Positions 54,501-63,335 of a stretch of 64,000 nt of DNA are shown piece by piece (the stretch's first letter is position 1; every line of letters starts with the position of its first letter). The notes below the pieces were generated by a model. That model made no database searches, was not told the DNA's origin, and saw only the letters and a list, made by a program, of their open reading frames with translations. Both the position numbers and the translations under genes were made by a program. Origin of the DNA: Xaviernesmea oryzae (GTDB taxonomy: Bacteria; Pseudomonadota; Alphaproteobacteria; Rhizobiales; Rhizobiaceae); NCBI RefSeq assembly GCF_900177415.1, contig NZ_FXAF01000008.1, forward strand, positions 479,433 to 543,432, written 5' to 3'.

Positions 54501-56356
54501 GACCGGCAGTTATTCTCGGGCTCTTGGCTTTGCTAGGCCTGCCGGCATTTGCACAGCAAGGCGACGAAACCGTTGCTTCGCTGCACGCGACGTTCCGCCT
54601 GCTCGATGCCGATGGTCAACCGATCGAACGAGCCGGCGAGCGCCAAACCACCCGCCTCAGCCTTGAACTCACCGACGCGCAGACGGGATGACCAACCGAC
54701 GACCTTCTTGTCGAGGCTTGGGTTCGCCCCGCCGATCCGGCCAATCCGAGTTGCGAGGCGAGCGCGAGGGCCTTCCGTGTCACACGCTCTCTGGCTTTTG
54801 GAACAGTGGATCTGAACGGAATCTTGCTTGTCACGCTGAACGACGACGCCACAGTTGGAGTGATCGACCCGAAGCTGAACTTGCGTAGCTCGAACATGCT
54901 GGCTGCGCACCGGCTGGGAAAGATGCCTGGAGCGAGTGTGGCCGATGCCATCCATATGCGGCTTCTCGCCACTTTTCCCGATACGGGTGAAGTTCGGTCC
55001 TTTTCGCTTCATTCATCAGCTGAAACAACGCTTTTGAAGGAACTCGCGCGACCGACTGCGATCGCTACGGCCGGTGACACCGGCTTTTGGCTGGCCGAGG
55101 AAGGCAAGGGCTCGATTTCCCGCCACACCGCCTCCGGTCAGTTATTGGAGACGATCGGGTTAACGGCTCCAGGAAGCGCGATCTCGTTTCGCCCGGTCGC
55201 GGCTGATCCGGCGAAGAGCCGCACGCGTAATCTGACGCACGCACGGCTCGGCGCCTTTGCCGCCGATGGAACGTTGCTTCTCGTCGAATCCGAGACAGGT
55301 CGGAAGCTGATGCGCCAGCCAGCCGGGGAACGAATTGTCGATGCGGCCTTCCTTTCCAACGGCGCGGTGCTGACCCTTGCAGCGGATAAGCCGGCGGCGG
55401 ACCTCCGTTTCGCCGATCGCCCGCAGGTCGTCCAAAGAATTTCAACAGGCATCATCGCAAGTCATCTGGCGCCGGCGCCGGATGGTCGTTTCGTCATCGC
55501 CTATGAACACGGCGGATCGATATTCACCGTGATTGATGTCGCCTCCGCTCAAGTCGTTCAATCCTTCCAGCTCGATGCGGGGACGATCAGCGATGTTCTG
55601 ATGACGGCGGATGCAGCTTTTATCCTAAGCCATGACGGTGGATTCGTCGTGGTGATGGATTCCGAAGCACTCGGCGCGGGTCGCGAAATCATCCTCCGCC
55701 GGGTACCGCTTGCCGGAACAAGTCCGCGCCCCAAAATACGTGGCCCATTCCTCATTCCGCTTGCGCCGGCGCCGATGATACTTATTGTCGATCCAGCGCG
55801 GCAGACAGGTTGGATCCTGCCGGAGGCCGCTGCGACATCGGAAATCCCACCGATGGATTCCGTGCGGTTGCGCGGCGGTGTACCGAATACGGTCCTGCCC
55901 GTGGACCGCGCCTTTCGCAAACTCGGCCCAGGTCGCTACGAGGCGACCTGGGCCTTCGATGCCGGCCCGCAGGAGCTTGTGCTGACGACCGGGGCGGGTG
56001 GATTTTCACGCTGCATTCCGTTCGCTGTAGACGGTGATCCGCGTCGTCAGACCAGTCAACCTGTGTTGCTGCAGGTCACTCTATCCGAAAGCGATCTCGT
56101 ATCCGGGGTCCCCCAGGATTTGAGGCTCTCGCTGCGCGACCGGCAAGGGCGTGACCGCACGCCAGATGAGATGGAACTGCTGCTACCGAGCATGGTGTCA
56201 TCCTGGCGGGAGGTGATCACGGCACGGCGCGGTGCCGATGGAGCTCTGCATCTATCGATCACCTTTCCGCATCCGGGATCTTACACGCTGCAACCGCTTC
56301 GCTTGCCGAAAGGTCTGGCACTCCAATCCACGCCCGTTCTGGAGGTTTTAAGATGA
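54497..56356 (+). pseudogene. YncE/cytochrome-D1-like beta-propeller protein with an in-frame UGA
   Basis: A 619-codon gene with a signal peptide (ILGLLALLGLPAFAQQG) and a FixH-like N-terminal domain. A propeller with repeats such as LVTLNDDATVGVIDPKL and FVIAYEHGGSIFTVIDVAS follows, then a beta-sandwich C-terminal part. Codon 65 (54689-54691) is TGA, in LTDAQTG-stop-PTDD. The same frame continues unbroken on both sides, so this is one gene with a nonsense codon, probably from CGA or TGG. No selenocysteine insertion element is obvious. Without readthrough only a 64-residue N-terminal piece is made; a GTG at 54806 could reinitiate a cytoplasmic C-terminal part. The ATG overlaps the upstream stop. 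Confidence 0.8.
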
Positions 56357-56949
56357 AACAGATTCTGTTCGGCCTTGTTTTTCTGTCGATCGCTGCTGGG
56401 GCAGTTTCGGCACATGATGGAAAGCATCACGCGGCGCCAAAGCCATTGGCCGCGGAAGGTGGGGTGTTTCAAGGTGGTAGCCTGCACTTGGCAAAGGTGA
56501 CACTGACCGATCAGAATGGTCATGAACGACCATATCCCTGGGGCGTGGCCGAAAAGGGGCTTCTCGTCATGACGTTCGGTTACACGACCTGTGAATCGCT
56601 CTGCCCCCTCGGCAATGCCGTCATGGCGCAATTGGAAGCGCATTTAGGTTCGGAGACACCGTCGAAGGTCCGGCTCGTATCTGTTACCATCGACCCGGAA
56701 ACCGACACGCCCGACGTTCTGCGGGAGACCTCGGCCGATTTCGGCGCCAGCGACGACTGGTTTTGGCTGACGGGAGATCGGGAGACGATCAACAGGCTGT
56801 TGCGCAGTGCTGCGATAAAAACAGGAGATCCCGAACTGCATGACCCCGTCTTTCTGGTTGGTGATCCTCGGTCTGGTCGATTTTATCGGTCACAATCCAT
56901 GCCCACCGCTGACGAGCTCATGAAGATCATTCGGTCTTTCCCAAGATGA
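56353..56949 (+). CDS. SCO1/SenC-family copper chaperone
   Basis: A 198-residue SCO protein. Signal or anchor peptide (ILFGLVFLSIAAGAVSAH) and thioredoxin-like fold. The copper-binding CxxxC is CESLC in TFGYTTCESLCPLGNAV, near 77-93, and the copper-ligand His is H in DPELHDPVFLVGD. It should load copper onto periplasmic oxidases, here the giant MCO upstream. The ATG overlaps the propeller stop (ATGA) and its stop overlaps the next start, so all four genes are coupled. Confidence 0.93.
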   Translation: MKQILFGLVFLSIAAGAVSAHDGKHHAAPKPLAAEGGVFQGGSLHLAKVTLTDQNGHERPYPWGVAEKGLLVMTFGYTTCESLCPLGNAVMAQLEAHLGSETPSKVRLVSVTIDPETDTPDVLRETSADFGASDDWFWLTGDRETINRLLRSAAIKTGDPELHDPVFLVGDPRSGRFYRSQSMPTADELMKIIRSFPR

Positions 56950-58292
56950 AGCACTGGCAAATGCCTCTCCTGGCGGTTTGCATTGCGATGCCAGCGGCCG
57001 GCGCGGATGTCGACACGGCCGCGGCCCTCTATGAGGGGCGCTCCGGAATCGTGGTGGGGACAGCCGAAATCGGTGGAACGAGATTTCCGGGAACGCGGTT
57101 CGCGTGCAAAGGGTGTCATGGGCGTGACGGGCGCGGCGGTGGTGAAAGCGGAGCGCCATCGATCGAAGGCACGTCTCTCTTCGCCCCAATGCCAGACCGT
57201 CCTGCCTATGACATTCAAAGTCTTGCTGCCGCTCTTTCGGAGGGCCGAACCCCGTCGGGGCGGAAGCTTTCTGCGGTGATGCCGCGATACAAGCTTTCTG
57301 CCGATATTATATCCGGGCTCAACATCTATCTGCGCGAGCTTCCCGCGCGCCAGCGACGAGGCGTGACGGACGAGAACATCACTTTCGCCGTGCCCGCGCC
57401 ACCTGGGACGGAAACATTCGCCAAGACCTATGCGGCTCTTGTGGAAGGCTCTCTGCGGAAATCGCTTGGCTCCTTGCGTCTTTACGGTCGGCAAGTACGC
57501 GTTGTCCCTATGATCGGTCCCCCTGACGAAATCGCTACAAGAGCGGAGGCGCAAGCGTTTGCGGTTATGGGCATGCCGCCGACGACGCAGCCGACGATGG
57601 AAGACTATCTGGACCGGAGCATTCCGGTCCTGTTTCCGCTCCACCCGCTCTCAGGCGATGAGGATGTAACTCTCGTCCGCGGCCTCTCCCCCTCGTGGCG
57701 CGATATCGCACAGGCCGTTTCCGGTGAACTTGCGCGCCAAAAGAACGAGGTCTTGCTGATCCTTACAACGGATCCGGATCATCCAATGCTCCAGGCCTTG
57801 CGGCGTAGCTGGAAGGGAAAATTGATGTTGAACCTCCCGGCAGAGACAAGGGACAACTGCAATCAGCCGAAGTGCGCGGCATTGCTGTTGCGGCAAAACA
57901 CGGTGGATTGGCCGCGTTCATCCCTGCGGACGCTTCCTGCCGACATCCGTATCTATCTTCTTAGCAGCGAAGGCGGTCAAGCTGCTTTAGATGCTGCTAA
58001 GGGCGGACGTAATATTACTCTCATCCTCGATGCACCGGCGATGTTGAGCACCGCAATCACCGATAATGTGACAACCATCGAGGCATACGCCTCCACTTCA
58101 GCCGCGGTGCTCATCGACGCACTGCGTGCAGCAGGTCCTGATCCAACTCGTGCCGCCCTGCTTGATGCCATCGGCGATGTCGTATTGCCCGACTATCATC
58201 TCGACTATGGCAAAGCGAGATTGAACGGAACTAGCAAGGTCACGTTCGCGGTCCTTAGCTCTGACCGATGGGATGCAGAAAGCGGACGATAG
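56946..58292 (+). CDS. Cytochrome c fused to a periplasmic-binding-like domain
   Basis: A 448-residue periplasmic protein. Signal peptide MPLLAVCIAMPAAGADV. The haem site is CKGCH near 57-61, in a class I cytochrome c domain with a possible Met ligand in VMPRYKLSAD near 117-126. Residues about 150-440 have a binding-protein-like layout; TSAAVLIDALRAAGPDPTRA near 378-397 resembles the C-terminus of Leu/Ile/Val-binding proteins. Operon partner of the MCO, it may carry electrons away from the oxidase. The binding domain's ligand is unknown and I am not sure the fold assignment is right. Confidence 0.78.
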   Translation: MKHWQMPLLAVCIAMPAAGADVDTAAALYEGRSGIVVGTAEIGGTRFPGTRFACKGCHGRDGRGGGESGAPSIEGTSLFAPMPDRPAYDIQSLAAALSEGRTPSGRKLSAVMPRYKLSADIISGLNIYLRELPARQRRGVTDENITFAVPAPPGTETFAKTYAALVEGSLRKSLGSLRLYGRQVRVVPMIGPPDEIATRAEAQAFAVMGMPPTTQPTMEDYLDRSIPVLFPLHPLSGDEDVTLVRGLSPSWRDIAQAVSGELARQKNEVLLILTTDPDHPMLQALRRSWKGKLMLNLPAETRDNCNQPKCAALLLRQNTVDWPRSSLRTLPADIRIYLLSSEGGQAALDAAKGGRNITLILDAPAMLSTAITDNVTTIEAYASTSAAVLIDALRAAGPDPTRAALLDAIGDVVLPDYHLDYGKARLNGTSKVTFAVLSSDRWDAESGR

Positions 58293-58643
58293 GCGGGCAT
58301 CCGGTTGCTTTCGGATCCGCGCAGCGCGGCGGCAGCTTTCTGAAATCCAAGTTCGCTCCGGCGATGATAAGGTCTGTGTCTAGCTTCTTGCTCTCCGTGC
58401 AGCGAGCAGAAGAAATACGCTGACAACAAGCAAAATCCCGGCGCCTGACGCCATGGCATAGTCGTCTGATCACCGGAGTTGGTAGCCGAGGTCCGATAAG
58501 CGGCTAAAAAGGGAAATGATGAGCGCTGGCTTTGCAGCATCCAGGGCCTAGACCGGCAGCGCGGTACCCGATATTTGCAAGCAGCATGTTGCGATGCTGA
58601 ACACGTCGCCGAAACATCACAGCAGACATCCAAGGCTTCTCAA
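58293..58643. other. Noncoding gap
   Basis: No gene or repeat recognised. The end of the gap holds AAGG at about 58633-58636, a suitable ribosome site for the GTG at 58644. Confidence 0.55.
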
Positions 58644-59306
58644 GTGAAAAAAGTCCAGCGCAGCTTTGCCGTCGAGTACAGATCTGGTCGGCGAAAACTC
58701 AAGCCCAATTCGAATTCCATCTGGGGAGACATGGATCTCAAATCCGTTGCACAAGATCTGCAGGACGAGGCAATGCCATTTTGGCCACAACCTTCTCAAA
58801 TTAGCAGCAGCGAGATGTCTTCTGCTGGAGAAGATCAGGCCGCGGCGTTGTTGACAGTGCCGATTGAGCAGGAGACAAATGCATCAGCTTTACAGGAGAC
58901 CATTATGGCCGACGAAAACAATACGATGACTGATGCTGACACGCCGCCCGTAGCGGCGCCTGATGTAGCGAAAAAGGAGCGCAAACCGCGCGGCAGGAAG
59001 GCGGTGCCTGAAACGGCCTCAGCCGCTGTTTCGGCGCAACCGGCAGGGGCTTCGAATGCCGCAGCTGGAAAGCAGAAGAGAAGGCGTAAGGCAAAGTCTG
59101 ACGAAGGTGCGGTGAGCGCTAAGCGCGTGCCTGTCAAACGTGCTCCGAAGGCTGTTCAGGAAGCGACCGCACCGTCGGTGCCGGCAGGTGATGAGTTTGC
59201 GGATCTTCTGCAGCTCGAAGAGGAAAACCAAAGACTGCGCAAGATGCTGGCCGAGAAGCTGCGTGCTGAAAATGCCGATCTGCGCAAGCGGCTCAACCTC
59301 GCTTGA
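58644..59306 (+). CDS. syrB: SyrB-like rhizobial regulator
   Basis: A 220-residue protein like the SyrB regulators of Sinorhizobium, which repress the symbiotic regulator syrM. The N-terminal module (VQRSFAVEYRSGRRKLK, then NSIWGDMDLKSVAQD) is typical. A long lysine/arginine/alanine-rich linker follows. The C-terminal coiled coil LLQLEEENQRLRKMLAEKLR and ENADLRKRL ends the protein. I chose GTG 58644 with AAGG seven bases upstream because the conserved N-terminal module starts there; ATG 58905 with CAGGAGA could serve an internal start. DNA binding is probably through the basic linker. A similar protein is encoded next. Confidence 0.72.
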   Translation: MKKVQRSFAVEYRSGRRKLKPNSNSIWGDMDLKSVAQDLQDEAMPFWPQPSQISSSEMSSAGEDQAAALLTVPIEQETNASALQETIMADENNTMTDADTPPVAAPDVAKKERKPRGRKAVPETASAAVSAQPAGASNAAAGKQKRRRKAKSDEGAVSAKRVPVKRAPKAVQEATAPSVPAGDEFADLLQLEEENQRLRKMLAEKLRAENADLRKRLNLA

Positions 59307-59437
59307 TCGGCAGCCTTCGGCCAAGTGCTGGCCGCATTCTCATGCTTATCGAGACGAACATCTTGGCGGTGGTTAGTCCTGCCGCCGACGCTTTTGCTCG
59401 CAGCCTGCATGCGGGCTAGAATTCGAGGTCGAACAAA

Positions 59438-59998
59438 ATGGCGTCTCCATGGAAGTTCCTGACCCGGTTGGTGTCGCCGCGACGGCAGCAGCGGCAAGAA
59501 AACGGTTCTACCGACGACGCGACGCGGGAACTGTTGGCTGTCGCCAAGCCAACTGAAATGGCCGCCGATGATGGGTCCAGCGCCACGGATCCTCCGGCCG
59601 ACGAAAAGCCGGTTTCTCACGGCCAATCGGAGGCGGTGTCAGCGAAGCCAGATCATTCCGAGGAAACGGCAGGCGGTGTTCATGGCACGGCGGATATCGA
59701 AGGCGCCATGCCCTTGGAGGCGACTGATCCGGCCTTATCCGATGACGCCGATACAGCCGCAAGGCACGCACAAAAAACCTCGCTGACTGGCAAAGGTGCA
59801 ACGCGAAAGCGCCGCAGACGGGGCAAGACAGCGGCAACGGGTGAAGTCGTTCCGCCATCCTCTCCAGGCGTTCCCACCGTTTCTGACGACGCGATCCGCC
59901 TTGACGAAGAGATCAGGCTGCTCCGCGGGCAACTGGCGCGCAAGCTTCAGCTGCAGAATGCACAACTGAAGAGGATGCTGGCGCGGTATCAACGTTGA
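59438..59998 (+). CDS. SyrB-like protein, shorter paralogue
   Basis: A 186-residue low-complexity protein. It begins with MASPWKFLTRLVSPRRQQRQ and ends with LDEEIRLLRGQLARKLQLQN and AQLKRMLARYQR, a coiled coil spaced like that of the preceding SyrB-like protein. The middle is Ala/Asp/Pro-rich with a KRRRRGK basic patch near 140. The common C-terminal pattern suggests paralogy and possibly heterodimers. It lacks the N-terminal VQRSFAVEYRSG module. Located 131 bases downstream on the same strand. Confidence 0.6.
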   Translation: MASPWKFLTRLVSPRRQQRQENGSTDDATRELLAVAKPTEMAADDGSSATDPPADEKPVSHGQSEAVSAKPDHSEETAGGVHGTADIEGAMPLEATDPALSDDADTAARHAQKTSLTGKGATRKRRRRGKTAATGEVVPPSSPGVPTVSDDAIRLDEEIRLLRGQLARKLQLQNAQLKRMLARYQR

Positions 59999-60305
59999 AC
60001 GTATCATTGGCATGATCACTCGAGGCAATTATCGGCATCCATGAGAGCCTCCTGTCTGGAGCCTTGCGACGAAAGCCGGCGAGCCCGAACGATGTTTGGC
60101 ATCTTGACGAGGTGGTCGTGATGATCGGCGCTGCGCTTTAACGCGAGGATTTCCCACCGGCGAGACTTTGTTACCTCTATGATGCCGGCTCAGGCTTGAG
60201 GCGAAACGGCTCCTGAGGCTGCACTTCTGCATCTGACCCTGATATGTGGATCAGTCGTATGCTTCGGGGATTATTCCGACTGTCAGGATACGGAAGAAGA
60301 TATAG
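59999..60305. other. Noncoding gap
   Basis: No gene recognised between the SyrB-like gene and the GrpB remnant. No ribosome site of note; a GGAAGAAG at about 60291-60298 precedes the GrpB start. Confidence 0.5.
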
Positions 60306-60820
60306 ATGGCGCTCACCAGCAAAATCGCCCCCTATGACAGCCGATGGCCTGATCAGTTCTCCGCCGAGAAAGACCGCATCGCAAAGAGCTTCGGCGCCGA
60401 GCTCGGTGAGATTCATCACGTTGGAAGCACGGCAGTCCCCGGCCTTGCGGCGAAACCTGAAATCGACCTCTTGGTTGAGGTATCGGAGCATCGAAACCGG
60501 GCCGCTCGTGACGCTTCCATGCGGGCGTTGGCTACGTTCGGGGAACGGACCTTTCAGCAGGCCACCATTTCTATCGTCGCGATGTTGATGGCGTGCGAAC
60601 GCATAAGGTGCATGTTTGCGTCAGCGGTCATTGGCAGATTAAGCGAATGCTCCTCTTTCGTGACCTCTTGCGAAATGCCCCCGATCTCCGGCAGCAATAT
60701 CAGGATCTGAAACTTCAACTCGAAGCGAACAATCGGGAGGGCATTGGCGAGTATCTTGCGCAGAAGGCTCCTTTCATCGATGCTTTGATGGGGCCTGAAC
60801 CTGCGCCGCCCAAATCCTAA
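60306..60820 (+). pseudogene. GrpB-family (nucleotidyltransferase-like) gene with one frameshift
   Basis: The first part reads as GrpB: IAPYDSRWPDQFSAEKDRIA, IHHVGSTAVPGLAAKPEIDL (the nucleotidyltransferase G-S and D-x-D-like site). At about 60527 the frame must shift by one base, after which it continues GYVRGTDLSAGHHFYRRDVD and GVRTHKVHVCVSGHW to a normal end at 60820. The expected text ALGYV is encoded if one base is restored in GCGTTGGC. GrpB proteins are of uncertain function. A single indel indicates recent loss, or a sequencing error. Confidence 0.85.
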
Positions 60821-60892
60821 ACTTCGTTACGTCACAGTGTTGATTGCCACTGAGAACTGACCCGGCATTTCCACCGAGAATTGACCCGCCTA

Positions 60893-61711
60893 TTAGATGT
60901 CGTTCGGGTCAGTGATTGCGGTCAAGCTCTTCCTTTTCTCCTTCGTCGTTTTGGGCTCATGAGCCGAACTATTCTTGAAGCGGAAGCTGTCGTTTCCGGT
61001 TTCCAGGATATGGCAGTGGTGGGTAAGCCGGTCGAGCAGCGCGGTGGTCATCTTGGGGTCGCCGAAGACGCTGGCCCATTCGCTGAAGCTCAAGTTGGTC
61101 GTGATAATGACGCTGGTGTGCTCGTAGAGCTTGCTCAACAGATGGAAGAGCAGCGCCCCGCCTGAAGCGCTGAACGGCAGGTAGCCAAGTTCGTCGAGGA
61201 TGACGAGATCGGAATGCGCCAGGCGGTTGGCGATCTGGCCGGAACGCCCTTGTGCCTTTTCCTGCTCGAGCGCGTTGACCAGCTCGACGGTCGAGAAGAA
61301 CCGAACCCGCTTGTGATGATGCTCGATAGCCTGGACGCCAATTGCCGTGGCGATATGCGTTTTGCCCGTGCCGGGACCGCCGACCAGAACGATGTTGTTG
61401 GCGTCGTCGAGGAAGTCGCAGCGATGAAGCTGACGCACCAGCGCCTCGTTGACCTCGCTGCTGGCGAAGTCGAAGCCGTTCAGGTCACGATAGGCTGGAA
61501 AGCGTGCGGTCTTGAGCTGATAGGCGGTCGATCGAACTTCACGTTCCGCCGTCTCGGCCTTGAGAAGCTGCGACAGGATAGGGATTGCCGCCTCGAACGC
61601 CGGCGACCCTTGCTCGGTGAGCTCGCCGACGGCCTGGGCCATGCCGTGCATCTTCAACTGCCGCAGCATGATGACGATAGCGCCGCTTGCCGGATTATGA
61701 CGCATGGCCAA
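60893..61711 (-). CDS. istB: IS21 helper ATPase IstB
   Basis: A 272-residue AAA-type ATPase IstB, of somewhat longer than usual C-terminus. Walker A is GGPGTGKTHIA at about 107-117, Walker B LVILDELGYLPFS near 168-180, then the sensor region ITTNLSFSEWASVFGDPKMT near 212-231. Works with IstA in IS21 transposition. Its start overlaps the istA end by 17 bases. Intact and likely expressed, though useless without IstA. Confidence 0.95.
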   Translation of the reverse strand: MAMRHNPASGAIVIMLRQLKMHGMAQAVGELTEQGSPAFEAAIPILSQLLKAETAEREVRSTAYQLKTARFPAYRDLNGFDFASSEVNEALVRQLHRCDFLDDANNIVLVGGPGTGKTHIATAIGVQAIEHHHKRVRFFSTVELVNALEQEKAQGRSGQIANRLAHSDLVILDELGYLPFSASGGALLFHLLSKLYEHTSVIITTNLSFSEWASVFGDPKMTTALLDRLTHHCHILETGNDSFRFKNSSAHEPKTTKEKRKSLTAITDPNDI

Positions 61712-63223
61712 CCTCCGTCTTTCTCAGCGCATCGTAGCGCTCGACATTGGCTTTCGGCTCATTGATGAGCGTCAGGGCCTGTGGCGCGTCGATGGTCGGT
61801 GGCGTGAAGGATTTGCCGTCGACGAGGCGATGCAGCAGATTCAGCACATGCGTCTTGGTCGGAACGCCCGACTTCAGCGCCATGTCCACGGCCGACAGCA
61901 CGGCCTGTTCATCGTGCTGGAGAACGAGGGCCAGGATATCGACCATCTCACGGTCGCCCCCCGGCTTCTTGAGCAGGTATTGCTGCAAGGCTCGGAACGC
62001 ATCGGGCAGCTCGGCGAAGGGTGCGCCATTGCGGAGAGCGCCGGGCTTGCGCTGCACGACCGCCAGATAATGCCGCCAGTCGTAGATCGTCTGTCCCGGT
62101 CGATCATGAGAGCGATCGATGACACGGCGGTGCTCACAAATGATCTGGCCCTCCGCGGCAACCACGACACGATCCGGATAGACCCGAAGGCTCACCGGTC
62201 GATTGGCGAAGGACGCCGGCACGCTGTAGCGATTGCGCTCCCAGATGGACGAGGCAGGTCGGTGTAACGCGCTTGGTATACTCGACAAACCCGTCAAACG
62301 GCCTGGAAACAGGCATGAGCGCCGATGCTTCCTCAGCCCAGATGTCGGCGATGGTGCCGCGCATCTGACCGTGTGGGGTCTGCGCCCACAATTCCTTGCA
62401 GCGCTGCTCCAGCCAGTCGTTTAATGCTTCCAGCGATGCGAAGCGCGGCGTGGGCTGCCAGAGACGATGACGGGCATCCTGAACGTTCTTTCTCGACCTG
62501 CCCCTTCTCCCAGCCGGACGCTGGATTGCAGAACTCGGGTTCGAACACATAGTGGCTGGCCATCGCCAGGAAGCGGGTGTTGACGTCGCGATCCTTGCCG
62601 CGGCCGACTTGTCGATTGCCGTGCGCATATTGTCGTAGATGCCGCGGCCGGGGATGCCGCCAAATACGCGGAACGCATGATTGTGCGCGTCAAACAGCAT
62701 CTCGTGCGTCTGAAGAAGATAGGCCCGGACGATAAAGGCCCGACTGTAGCTTAGCTTCGTATGGGCGACCTGCAGTTTGGTGCGCTCATTGCCGATGATC
62801 CGCCCAAATCTTCCGACCAATCGAACTGGAAGGCCTCACCGGGTTCAAATGCCAAGGGCACAAACGTGCCGCGCCCGGTCGTCTGCAACTCCCTCTGCCG
62901 ATCCTCTCGCCATTCCCGCGCAAACGCCGCCACGCGGTTATAGGAGCCCCGTATCCGAGGCTCACCAGTTCGGCATGCAACTGCTTCATCGTCCGCTTCT
63001 GCTTGCGGCCTTTCTTGGATTCCGTCTTCAACCAGGCCGACAGCCTATCCGCAAATGGGTCAAGCTTGCTTGGCCGCTCCGGGACCTTGAACTTCGGCTC
63101 CACCCCGTCCAGGCGCAGGTATTTGCGGACAGTATTCCGGGATAGGCCAGTCCTGCGGCAAATCTCCCGGATCGATAGATGTTCTCGAAAATGCCAGCGT
63201 CGGATCACGCTCAATAACGCCAT
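61695..63223 (-). pseudogene. istA: IS21 transposase IstA, multiply frameshifted
   Basis: IstA domains lie in order on the minus strand but in different frames. The first, from 63223, has the HTH (HLSIREICRRTGLSRNTVRK); a frameshift near 62900 precedes AFAREWREDRQRELQTTGRG and PGEAFQFDWSED, with another by 62820. The core then has HAFRVFGGIPGRGIYDNM, and after further shifts near 62600 and 62280 the C-terminal part (NRYSVPASFANRPVSLRVYP) resumes. At least three indels separate the parts. It would be about 510 residues if intact. Transposition competence is lost. Confidence 0.88.
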
Positions 63224-63335
63224 GTCGATCACTCCATAGCCCCCGCTGAAAACATGCGAGGGAGGGTTCAAACATGGGTCAATTCTCAATGGAAATATCA
63301 GGCTATGCCGGGTCAGTTCTCAGTGGCAATCAACA

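Larger units (their letters stand above)
60838..63335 (-). mobile_element. IS21-family element (2498 bp), decayed
   Basis: The left end TGTTGATTGCCACTGAGAAC and right end, its complement (63316-63335), are perfect over at least 28 bases, extending through TGACCCGGCAT. Each end also holds the second inner GAGAATTGACCC repeat typical of IS21. The istB frame is intact, while istA is broken into several frames. The flanking bases do not form a direct duplication, so the element has probably undergone recombination or deletion at one side. Confidence 0.92.

Noticed and set aside
54689..54691. UGA as selenocysteine
   Set aside because: No hairpin just after the codon was apparent, and the protein family has no known selenocysteine members. 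A point mutation is simpler.
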